A stretch of DNA of 64,000 nt from Brachyhypopomus gauderio. Lineage: Eukaryota > Chordata > Actinopteri > Gymnotiformes > Hypopomidae. The position numbers and the translations under genes are program-made. This document shows, piece after piece, positions 28,235 through 38,641 of the stretch (position 1 is the stretch's first letter; every line of letters starts with the position of its first letter). Below the pieces are notes generated by a model. That model made no database searches and was not told the origin of the DNA. It was given only the letters and a program-made list of their open reading frames with translations. The DNA is taken from assembly GCF_052324685.1 (NCBI RefSeq), contig NC_135211.1:10261914-10325913 (forward strand). Direction: 5' to 3'.

Positions 28235-31200
28235 CAAAAGTATAAGCTCATATGTGAGTCAAGGAAGGCGAGCAAATACTTTGATGGAGAAGAGTGATTC
28301 GTCACTCCAGTGAACGCACCTCCACTGCTCTAGAGTCCAGTGGCTTTACACCACTGTATCAGACAAGTTGCATTGCACTTGGTGATGTATGGCTTGGATG
28401 CAGCTACTTGACCATAGAAACCCATTCCATGGTGCTCTCTGCACACTGTTCCTGAGCTAATCTGAAGGCCACATGAAGTTTGGATGTCTGTAGTGATTGA
28501 CTCTGCAGAAAGTTGGCGACCCCTTCACACTATGCGCTTCAGCATCCGCTGAGCCCTCCCCGTCAGTTTATGGGGCATACCACGTTGTGGCAGAGTTGCT
28601 GTCATTCCCAAATACTTCCATTTTCGTATAATACCTAATACTGCATCTCCTTTGCAGTAATAGCCAGTGAGTCCGGGATATCTTGTGATTTTGTTTGTCC
28701 CGTCCTATGCTTGCGTCTCTCCTGGGAGAGTGTCCATGCCACCCAGGGACCACTGCTTTAGCAGATTGAGCATTTCATTGGGGCTTATTGCTCCTAAACT
28801 ATGGAATGCCTTGACTCTATCTATGACTGTATCTACCTCTATTTTTAAGGCGTATTTTAAACAGACATTTGAGTAAATCTAGTGCTCCAGGTATTTTTTT
28901 TGTGGCACATCTGTTTAATTATCTGTAACAATTCAATTTGTAAACACTTCATGACTTGTCTAGATTAAGTGCTGTAATATATATTAACTTATTTAGTTAC
29001 TAAAATTGACCAGTGGCAATACAGCATATACAACTGAGGTGGGTTAGGACTCTAATCTGTGTAACATGTGTAGGTTCTGTGGCAGTGTTTCTCAACCCAG
29101 TGCACAGGGACTGTGTTTGCAATATCTCCAGGATGTGTGATTCCAATACAGTATGAGTAAGGTGGGACATCAAGGGCCATGACGGTGTGTGAAGACTGCA
29201 TCTAGGAATGCTGGGTAAAGACCATTACCATGCACTGCTGACAGGGGTCCTGAAGCTGAGTGAACTCTGGCGCTCTGGGGAAGTACACCTTCAGCTTACT
29301 CCACACCTCATTGGAGACCAGCCGCCTCTCACTCTCATGAATGCTCAGACCACCTGGAGAGGGGGAGGACATTGTGAGAAACACATCTAAACCTAACCCT
29401 GAACTACGAACATATTTAAAGGGTTTTACTAGCGCTCAGGACTCATGTCTACACATTTGGACATTCATAACTAGATTTATGTATGCATTACAAATGTGTT
29501 ATAAAGTCTTTAAAAAGGTCTTCAAACCATGCCTTCCCAAACAGACTAACCATGACAACAGAGAATGTCCTCGTTGAACAATTTCATCTCCTCATCATCC
29601 CCGTCATTGTCTTTTTCACCATCTGTTTACATGAGAGCAAGACAAACAACCCTAAATTACAAGACAGGCTTCCAACACATAGTTAGGCAGAGTCCCAGGA
29701 CAACACCACTAGTCGAGTGACCATGAATGTCCTCAGGAGCACCTGTGCATGTGGGTTTTTCCCCATTGGTTTTGCAGTTGGTGTGTTTGGTCTCCTCTTC
29801 CTCTTCCTCCAAGTGTTCCAAAGCCAGCTGTCGCCACTGCCTCAGAGATGCCTTCCCTATCCAGAACCCTTCATCACCACTACAACAAATTAACAGTCGA
29901 CAGATCACATCATCTACAACTCCTACAACATCAGGAATTAAAGACAACTTCGTTGGTCACTGCTGAAACATATTACACACAGTCAGATTATATAGTAACA
30001 TGTGCTAGTTGCTTCAATACTACAGCAGAAATCAAATCAGACGTCCAGGACCCCTGCAGTTAAATCTACTTGTGCAGAGCCCTAAAGCTTAGCAATCAAG
30101 AGTATCAACACAGATTTGATGTTTATTTACATGCCAATAATGCCAACACTGAGCTATACCTTTTCAGCTGGGCTTTGGCGAGGTTTGTCACTTCTCTGTA
30201 GTCTTCACTGAGCTGATTTTTAAGCCTGAGGACTTGACACCGTCGAGTAACACAGTCTCGACAAAGAAAGGACCCTAAACCGCACCACCGGGCAATGGGT
30301 GGACATACCAGTGATGATAACACACTTAGCCTTTCATTCCAAATAGGACACTTTATTCCTCAATAAAAAAAGATACTGGTTAAATGTCATGTTAAACGTG
30401 AGTGATAGCCAGCTCTTACGGTCTACTCTGGGTCCACCACCATAGCGGCTGAACAGCCTCTCTGCGGCCTTGTGGGATATGCGCTTCGTCTCACCGACGC
30501 GGTCCGGGTGCAGCCTGCCATGCATGCACAGAAAACGGCTGTTGTCGATCGCCTTGATGGCCGTCGAGTCGTCCAGCCATTTCTTCAACCACTCCACAGG
30601 CACGAATTCATAAGGCTCACCTACAGGGGCAAAAAAACATATGTAAAGACGCCTTTGTGTCCAGGAGATGGCGCCATAGCTATGAGCAAATGAGCTGTGC
30701 GCCTTTTTCAAAACTTCTGTGGAAGGTGGGACATATACTTGTCAACATAGAACAGTCTGAGTATTAATGGCATTTTAAAACAATCCAAGCTGAATTCTGA
30801 GAGAATGTGTGACCCTTTCTCCCTTACATATTAAGATAGAACTGATATGACTAGACACACTATTCATTAGTACTACAAAAGTCTTTCATATATTTTTTCG
30901 ACCACCACGGTAATTAAATATTACTAAGCTTACATATTTAGAAAACTATATAAATACTGGTCTGATTAGCATAAGCATGTACTGTAACTCAAATGGTAAA
31001 ACACTTAACCCAAAAACCTTGACATATGAATGACTTATTGACATATTGAATTACTAAGTGATGAACCCTGGCCCTTTTCCACTCGTCTTTCTCGAGCGTT
31101 TTACCATCTTCCGCAGGTAGGAGCTCGTACAGTTCCTTGACCTCCACATGCTTGGCCTTGCCCTTATCCACACTCTGCTTCCTCATGTCTGCCATCTCGC

Positions 31201-34200
31201 TACACCACTCTTCAAACTTTTTATTGTCTTGGTCCACAAGCTTCTGGAGGAAACCTTTATAAACAGTGAGAAAACACCACCCATAAACAATACAAAATAA
31301 GGAGTGTTACAAAGGAAATCGTGTATACTTTATAGATTTTATAATATCTGCTTTTTGGATGTCAACTTTAGCTCTAGCAAGATCACATGTGATTTGTACA
31401 CTTGGTACTCTTCTTGATACTACAAACTTCACTCCTAGAGGGGCCAAAACATGTTAAGTTCAGCCTCTCTTAACCCAATCGGCTCATTAGAACGTGAAGT
31501 GGAAAGACTGATCCAAGATCAGCTCTGTAAATATGGCCATGTCAGCCCCCAGGTCATACCTGGCACCTCCACGCTGGTCGGGGTTCGGTCCACTTGCTCC
31601 AGCCGACGCTTATACACCAACATGTATGCATTTCTCGAGCAGTGAAAGCCTTTGCTATACTTTGGCTTCCGCGTTTGAGACTTGACAGTTTCAGCTGACA
31701 GTAAAAATCAGAAAGGAAAAAAAAAGAAGAAAATAAAAAACAGGTTGGAAAGCTTAATGAAAAGAAACCTCCCATGTCTGGGTCTTCCCTCTGTGTCCTC
31801 CTCACCTCTGTACTCACATTGTGCTCCTTACCCGTGTCCTCCTTACCTATGTCCTCCTCACCTATGTCCTCCTCAAGGCCCAGCTGTAACTTCTTCCCCT
31901 CCATTTTCTCTATCTCCTCATCATTGAACTTGTACCAGTCATTGGTGCGGGAGTCTCGGACGTGAGCGATGTAGTGGCCCGAGTAGGCACTCACTCCCCG
32001 GTGAATCAGCACAGCGCTCAGATCATATGTGCACTTCTCCTCTGGACAAACAAGACACAGAAAAGGCATGCAAAAAACAGTGTGTGTGAATGTGACCAAA
32101 TCAAACCAGTTTTTTCCTTCATGGAGTGGTGGTGTTTAAATACAGTGAGTAGAGTTACCGTTGCTCAGCCCAGGTCATCCACAAGCACCAGTTAGGCAAA
32201 ACCAACCATGGAAAGGGTCAAAACCAGGAGGTTTTGTCAAGGCAGAGGGCTTTGTCTGACTCTTACCTTTTCCTTCCAAAAACGGGCCCATGTCAAGGAC
32301 CTCTGGAAAACTAATTAAGTTGTTCAGTTTCTTCTTGTGACCAGACTGCCTAGAACCAAACAATAATAATAATATATATATTTTAAAAGACATTATTTAA
32401 ACAACTTCATTTAAATGCTGACAAACATTTAAAATATGCTATGTGCACTTATCCTAACTAATCCCCAACAACTTTCACCTGTCGGTAGCAACATTTGCAA
32501 CATTATTAACACCGTTTGTGGGTGAGATGTTAAGGCCAGGCCCTGCAAGCTGCGCTCTGTGTGCGAGGGCGGAGCCGTGGGGACAGGCGCGCTCCACTCG
32601 CCTGTCGAACACGAAGCGCATGAGCTGCAGGTTGAGTGTGCGGGGCAGGCTGTGCAGCGTGATGCGACGTGTGGCGTTCTGTTTGCTCTCGCAGCTCTCG
32701 CAAAAGTAGCGGTTATCCCCGTCCAGCTTTTCCTCCTGGACACAGACACATCAACGCTGTCAGGAGGAACCCAACACGGCCAGGGTGGAGGTGCCCCCCT
32801 CCCAAAGTCCAACTCATGAAAAACCCCAACGCTGAGCACAAAAGTGCACAAGGTTCATGCATTCTTTTTTTCTGAAAAGCCAAATGCCATTAATGAAGAT
32901 CTTGTAATTCCTCAAGTAATCAATGTAATCACTACCTGTCCAGCGCAGTAGGCCTACTGAACGAAGATGTATTAAATAATGATAACAGCCTTGATGCTGT
33001 TTGTGACACACACCTGTAAATGTCACAGCCTGAAGTCTGGGGGCTTAGTGATGGAAAGGGGCCTCACCTTGAGGAACTCTGTGACACATTCTGCCAGAGT
33101 TCTGTGGCCCTGGATACTGAGTTCCAGCTCATAGAACCGTGAGGGCAGAGCAGAGGAGCGGCCACACTGGTTACATCTGCCTCAGGACACAATCAGCCAG
33201 TCAAGAGAGCACGCAGGATGCAGTCAGCCAATCAGGAGAGCACGCAGGACGAAATCAGCCAATCAGGAGAATCCGCAGGATACAATCAGCCAGGAGAGCA
33301 TGCAAGAAACAAGTTTAATAACACATTTATACCACTGTAATATCAAATATGCAAAGGGTAATTGAAAGGATTTTATTTCATATGCTTAAAAACAAAACTT
33401 TAATTGTCAAAATGAACATGAATCACCATTCCAGTGAGAAACCTAGTAGTGAGTTAATCTATGAATAAAAGTCTAATAAAAGTCAATCTGTCAGACATAA
33501 ACGCACTATTAAACTAAGTATTACCTTTCAAGTTGAAAGAGAGGTCTTAAAATAAAAACATTTTTAAATGTGCCATATTTTGTCAATTGTGATTTTTACA
33601 CCGCAATCGAAATTTGTCCTCCACTTTTAACCCATCTGTGCAGTTAGAAAACACACACACACACACTAGTGATTACTAGGGGGCTGTGGATCACATGTGC
33701 CCAGAGCGGTGGGCAGCCCTAGCCCGGCGAGCAGCTGGGGTTAGGTGCCTTGCTCAAGGGCACTTCAGTCATGGCCTCAGGTCTAGGAATCGAACCCACG
33801 ACCCTCCGGTCACAAGACCAGTTCCCTACCACCAGGCCATGACTGGCCTCTTGGTGGGCAGCAGAACTAATATTGAAGTAAAAAAAGCTGGGACATTTGA
33901 CTTTATAGATCCAGCCATAAAGAGTGGGCAAAATCCATCACCCACAGAAAGCCCTGCATTCTAAATGATTTGCACAGTTATATGCTCTCTGCTGTATTTA
34001 CCTCCCATTGCTTCAGAAATGCAATGAATCTGTAGTCTGCACAAAGTCCTCATTCTTACCAGAAGTCCAACAAGTACAAGTGTTTAAGTCACACAGGTGC
34101 CTTGGTTGCTTAGATTACTAATGTTTAATTTACACAAAATCTATCTTCTATGAATCCTTCTGCAGTAGCATTACTGCCTGCTGCTCACAAAATATATGTT

Positions 34201-36407
34201 TAATTTCTATTCAAATTTTGGTGTGTTTTGGACTATAGTCTTCAGTGACTTACACTGTAACATAAGAGAATTCTCCACAGAACTGCTGCTGGATGACATT
34301 CTGAAGGGCTGGGTCTTTCTGGCGGGATAAAGTATCCTCCAGGAGCGAAAGGAAGAGTTTGGAAAACTCCTGTGCATCCTAACACCAGGGGATTAGAAGA
34401 GACAAGCAGTAATACAACTACATTGTTGCTCTGGAGAGTAACTAACAACTTTAGAACTTTTAGGCGACACTGCGTTCCGATATCATACATAACTGTAAAA
34501 AGCAGTAAACTTAATATGACGGTTGCAACCACAAAAATGTAAAAATGTAGAATTTAAACCAATGAACCACCTCTCAACCACCCCTCCCCCAAATCACAGA
34601 CTGACGCCCACATTAACAGAACTGTAAGGAATTTCATGTATAAAACTGCAGAAATTATCTAAAGGGGTAAATGCACTCAAGCACATCTGTTGTGTCTTTC
34701 ATCCCTAGGGTTACCTGCTGCTGCCCTGTATTGAGCCCCAGTGCTTTCACCAGACCCGAGGGGTCGATGTATCTTCTGGTGCTGTTCTGCAGCAGTGCAA
34801 ACAGGTACTGTAGGTGTTCACATATCGTTCTTGGTTCATATTCTGCAGGTTTCACACAAATGCACAAACACATACAACAATGGACTAATGTCATTTCATG
34901 TAATGCAAATACCCAATGCATGTTCCATGTCCCCATGTTAAACAGCATATTCACTTCAGATCATCAAGCTGTTGAATAACCTGGTATATGATATTTATGC
35001 AAACATGGTCTAGGGGCAATTGCTCATAATCTCAAAGTGCACAGCTACTTTCTGGAAAATGCAACAGATAAGGAGTATGAGAAATGGCACAGGTTTGGAT
35101 GCAGGCTAACCTGAGTCTGTGCTGTGCCCTTCCGCCCTGGAGTTTTGGCACAGGTAAAGCGTCCTGCGCAGCTCCAGGTTGTGAAACCACACCTGGAGGA
35201 AAGTGTTCACGTAACAGGTGGCGCCTAAATTCGTCAGGCCCACAAAAGTGTTCTAAAACAACAATGCCCCCAAAAAACATTTATTAATAAAAATAGACAC
35301 TAACCAAATGTCTGAAATTCCTAAAAACAAAAGTAGTTTTCTCTCCAAAACCATAAAATTAATTATTAATGTTGAGCTATTATAAAAACGCTAGCTTCTT
35401 GGTGAGAGCAGAGAGTGCCCACATTATCTCATGCAAGTGTCTCCTATTATAGCAAATTGCAAATTCATTATAGTATAGCAAATTCAGTAAATATAAAGCA
35501 AGTGGCTTTGTTGTCTTTAACTTGGTTTAACTGTTTTCTCACTTCATCCAAGTTAACTGTTGCTAAGTCCTGGTTCACGTAGGTGTATGTGGATACTCCA
35601 TGGTACACACCAGTGTGGAAGGGCGAGGGCTGCACGTTTCTTTCAGAGTACCTAAACTCTGCTGCCACATTGTTTTAAGTAGCTGGTATTGCAGCTCTCC
35701 ATCATAACTGGAGTTGAGTGCTACTACTCCAAACTTAATATATGCAACTGTGTGGGTGTGTAATTCCACAAATATTTCTATGGAGGAAAAGCTGTGCAAA
35801 TTATCCCATCACACTTTTCTGAATTCTAATCCAGAAGACTTTTTCTTATCTGCTTTCATGTTAAAAGTGTTTTAAAATAACATGGCCATACCTTATCTCT
35901 TCGTTCAGAGTTTGGGTCATCAATGTTGTGGAAAGCATTTTCATCAATCTCTCCTAACCATGAATGTTCCCCAATACCAACTAAACAATTTGGGTTGCCT
36001 TTGCAGTTCCGCCTGTTTGACACAAAACCATTACAGAAGCTACTCGTGGTGTATTTCGGTAGACACTGTGCTACGATGTCAGATGTTGCAAAACAAAATG
36101 CAGTGGCCAAGCAATAACCTTATCACACAAGCGCATTTCACATCCTGGCAAGAACCAAAATCGATGTAAATCAGTAAACTAACAACTGGGTAAAATAACA
36201 AAGTAGTACGCAATGACTGCAATCGCAGTGGTCATCAGATAAATAAATAAAACATAAACAAAAATACTATTACCTGCACGCTCCCCTCTTGCACGCCGGT
36301 ACACCAATGCGGTATGCTAGCTCGACGTGCTCCTGTGTTATGTCCTCCGGTTTGACCGTGTCCACCCATCGCCAAGCGGCTTTTTCGAGCTGCAGACGAG
36401 GAGCCAT
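21948..36407 (-). CDS. usp48: Ubiquitin carboxyl-terminal hydrolase 48
   Basis: Twenty-seven exons, 5' to 3' on the minus strand: 36407-36274, 36012-35892, 35252-35111, 34842-34715, 34378-34254, 33176-33068, 32735-32602, 32349-32267, 32041-31862, 31694-31560, 31254-31105, 30620-30420, 30274-30160, 29879-29743, 29622-29551, 29353-29229, 28103-27981, 27605-27544, 26977-26867, 26572-26445, 25118-25012, 24721-24617, 23581-23387, 23213-23088, 22994-22946, 22219-22193, 21970-21948. They sum to 3147 nt, 1048 aa (human about 1035). Starts [14 protein letters not shown], ends GTGLLGH. Catalytic Cys98 lies in [13 protein letters not shown], His348 in [13 protein letters not shown]-type repeats follow (about 430-900), then a C-terminal ubiquitin-like domain (exons 23-25). 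A cysteine protease that removes ubiquitin; reported mammalian targets include NF-kB and chromatin factors. Intron 7 uses GC-AG; exon 9 has tandem donors. No disabling change seen. Confidence 0.95.
22270..22740 (+). mobile_element. Tc1/mariner remnant in USP48 intron
   Basis: Opens with a repeated CACTTTATTAGGTACACCTG-type end, followed by AGTTCAAACCGAGCATCAGAATGGG (key block only) before the usual transposase start. A 3' piece ([23 protein letters not shown]-terminal region) follows directly, so the middle is deleted. Inserted in USP48 intron 25. Confidence 0.75.
23742..24612. repeat. Telomere-like minisatellite beside USP48 exon 22
   Basis: About 870 bp of variants of GTGTGTAAGGTTAGGTTAATG mixed with shorter GTGTGTAAGGTTAGG and TTAGGGTTAGG units. 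It lies in USP48 intron 22, with its last unit ending about 5 bp from the exon donor at 24616. A long open frame running through the array and exon is an artefact of the repeat. Confidence 0.96.
25125..25211. repeat. (CA)n microsatellite at USP48 exon 21 acceptor
   Basis: About 40 CA units. On the USP48 sense strand this is a (TG)n run ending about 10 bases before the AG acceptor of exon 21, taking the place where a polypyrimidine tract would be. Confidence 0.98.
25536..26301. repeat. 41-bp minisatellite in USP48 intron 20
   Basis: About 19 nearly identical copies of a 41-bp unit, GTAGACATTATAGAGAGGAG followed by TGAGACAACAGAGAGAACGGA. One unit near 25795 lacks TTAT (37 bp). Three units (near 25967, 26048 and 26212) share an A-to-T change (AGAGTGGAG), indicating block duplication. 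Copies of the exon 20 end lie on both sides. Confidence 0.98.
28171..28231. repeat. (GT)n microsatellite
   Basis: About 30 GT units in USP48 intron 16, close to the exon 17 acceptor. A Tc1 remnant begins directly after it. Confidence 0.97.
28235..28650 (-). mobile_element. Tc1/mariner remnant, reverse orientation
   Basis: The complement of the family seen at 16105-16620. Shared blocks include CATGAAGTTTGGATGTCTGTAG, GCACACTGTTCCTGAGCTAATC and TGCGCTTCAGCATC (short extracts). It lies in USP48 intron 16, antiparallel to the 16-kb copy; the DDE portion is mostly deleted. Confidence 0.8.
28660..28880 (+). mobile_element. LINE 3'-end fragment
   Basis: Encodes [16 protein letters not shown] and [13 protein letters not shown], resembling the C-terminal 'lWNaLP..FKsrLKtfLF' tail of fish LINE polymerases. 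A short dead fragment in USP48 intron 16. Confidence 0.55.
33187..33305. repeat. Short tandem repeat at USP48 exon 6 acceptor
   Basis: Three to four copies of an approximately 33-36-bp unit centred on CAGCCAATCAGGAGAGCACGCAGGA. It starts about 10 bases upstream (sense) of the exon 6 AG, so it contains the branch point and pyrimidine-tract region of intron 5. Confidence 0.85.
33567..33845 (-). mobile_element. tRNA-derived SINE, copy B
   Basis: The most complete copy. On the minus strand: A-box-like TGGCCTGGTGGTAGGGAACTG, then B-box GGGTTCGATTCC, then the SINE body with a CA run and the ATATGGCACATTT tail. Inserted in USP48 intron 5, in the sense direction of the gene. Confidence 0.88.
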
Positions 36408-37233
36408 TCTACGAATTTTTTAAAAAGCTGATTTCAAAGCGGTAAGAGACAGTGTGCCGTTAAATAGTTCACGACACAAAACGCTGGCTAGTCAGTAAGA
36501 AGTCGAGTAAACGTTAACTAGCTACAATGCATTAGGTGACCAACTGTTATTATTATTTTGTAGCTAGGCTTTTAACACGGAACGATGCAGAACATTTGAT
36601 AGCTAGCGGGCTAGCCAGCTGTCCTAGCTACGGCCAAACCTGGCAGTACATCTGCTAACACTTTATTCAATGAAAACTTATTCCAGTGATAAAGTTAGTT
36701 AGCTAGCAAGCTAGTTAAAATGTTGGCGACTAGCGTTGGTAGCCACATTAGCTAGGCTGGTTAACTTTATTATGTATCCCGCTTGCTAGTTTAGCAAATA
36801 TCGCTAGCTAAGGCGGTTTTGTCATTTTATGCTACGCAGTTAGCTACCTAGCTTGGATGCTAACTAGCTAGTTAGCTACGATGACTACCGAGACATCATT
36901 CAGTAATGTGCGTTCGAACCTTGCTTGCATTTACCATAAACTTCTGTTAGTGCAGATGCTTTAATGGTTATATTTTTCACATTTTATTTAGGGTATGTTT
37001 GTATTTAGCGCCCTTGTCTCCGTTTTTAAATAAATATTTTCCTTCCTCAGTTTCAAACTTGTTTGAGGCGTATGTACTTACGCATGACGTATCGTTGCAT
37101 CTGACGTATATCAATTCACCAACGCTGAGTGGTCCATATTCTTTTGGCCTCAATACGCATGTTTCCGTGATTGGTTTGCCTACATGAAACAAGCAGACAC
37201 TCTGGTAGCTACATTTTTTATTATTACAATGAA

Positions 37234-37305
<72 letters not shown>

Positions 37306-38641
37306 TAAAGTAATTAAAATAAGAATCCTTAAGAAATAAGAAATATGGCACATTGGGTCATGTTTTTTAATAATATCTGATAACATTGTTATTGTTAAAT
37401 CATTCTAATGTCGATCAGTTAATGCCTGCCTTAATGCAGTCAATGTATAACGCCTGTTAATGTATAACGTAATCAGAAATGTTTGTTAAGGTGAAACTGG
37501 TCAGACAATATATGTACAGAAAAAATTGTATACTCCGTATATACTGTATAAACATCATTGTTGTTTTAAGTATGTGTTGTCAAATCACATGGTGAAATAT
37601 TGGTAACCAGGCACTGGTGAAATAAATATTGGTATGAAAGTGCACATTATTATTATATTCACAAACGAAGTAGTAATGCTGATTTCGGAGAATTTATTAG
37701 TTACTGTGTGCTGCTGAAAGTGTTGATGTTATAGGTGAATTACACTAACAGCTGCCAGCCGTTTTTCACCCTTTTTTGTATGAGAATGAATATCTTAACT
37801 TGCATTTTGAGGCGTCACTGAAAGGACCAGGTGTCACCAGAGGATGTCAACTGTGTGAAGCACATTTGCCCACTCACGAGACTTTGGGGGCTGGAAAGTA
37901 AACGTAGCGCTGGAGAATCTCTACTGATATAAAGGTTAGACTGGTTATCTAAAGGTTATCATGGAAAAAAAAACATATAGGCCTATTAAAAGTTCATTCA
38001 AGTTAAAATTCATAATGCTTTTTTATTTGCAATGGAAAAAATTTACACATTACACAATCATAGCAGACACATATTATGTACAACAAAAACAATCAATTGT
38101 AAAACGATACAACTATAGAAGATAAATAGATGTTTCTCCCTTCTCAGTGACGTATGTTTTTCCTCTCCGTTCCCAGTGAAGCTAGATGCGCGTGACATGG
38201 TTCACTCAAGCCCTCACAGTGAGGATGGGGGTGAATGGGGCTGTTTGGGGACTACGGCCCCTCCTTTTAACTTACGACTTTGGGGCTGTTGTCATGGAAA
38301 TCGCACAGACGCATAGATTTGACCAGGAGACATCAAAGACGCAAAAGTCGCGATGATAAAGAACGATTCGCTTCGAGGCATCTTAAGTATTAAAGTCAAA
38401 TTTTCACCGAGTACATTAAGTACTAAAAATGAGTATGTCTCTGAGTACATTAAGTAATACACTTGTTAAATGTACCTTCTGTGAATCAAAGTCAAGTTTT
38501 TCCAATTCGTGTACCGTATTTTACTTCAAATGACATTGATGCACATCCGTCGGACATAACTAAAGCGACTGGAGGAGTATTCAGAACTCACCGGACTGTG
38601 CACTCCATTAGGAAAGTGACTGCGCTTTGGAATAATCCGAC
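36408..38641. promoter_or_regulatory. Shared upstream region between USP48 and LDLRAD2
   Basis: Two genes start in opposite directions about 2.2 kb apart. The USP48-proximal part (about 36480-36890) is unusually dense in GCTAGC, TAGCTA and TTAGCTAG words. A (TA)n run is at about 37237-37305. No coding exon recognised between. Promoter function is inferred from position. Confidence 0.5.
37237..37305. repeat. (TA)n microsatellite
   Basis: About 34 uninterrupted TA units roughly 0.9 kb upstream of the USP48 start. It can extrude or melt easily; open frames through it are artefacts. Confidence 0.98.

Noticed and set aside
37180-37386. Ile-Tyr repeat open frames
   Set aside because: Translation of the (TA)n microsatellite.
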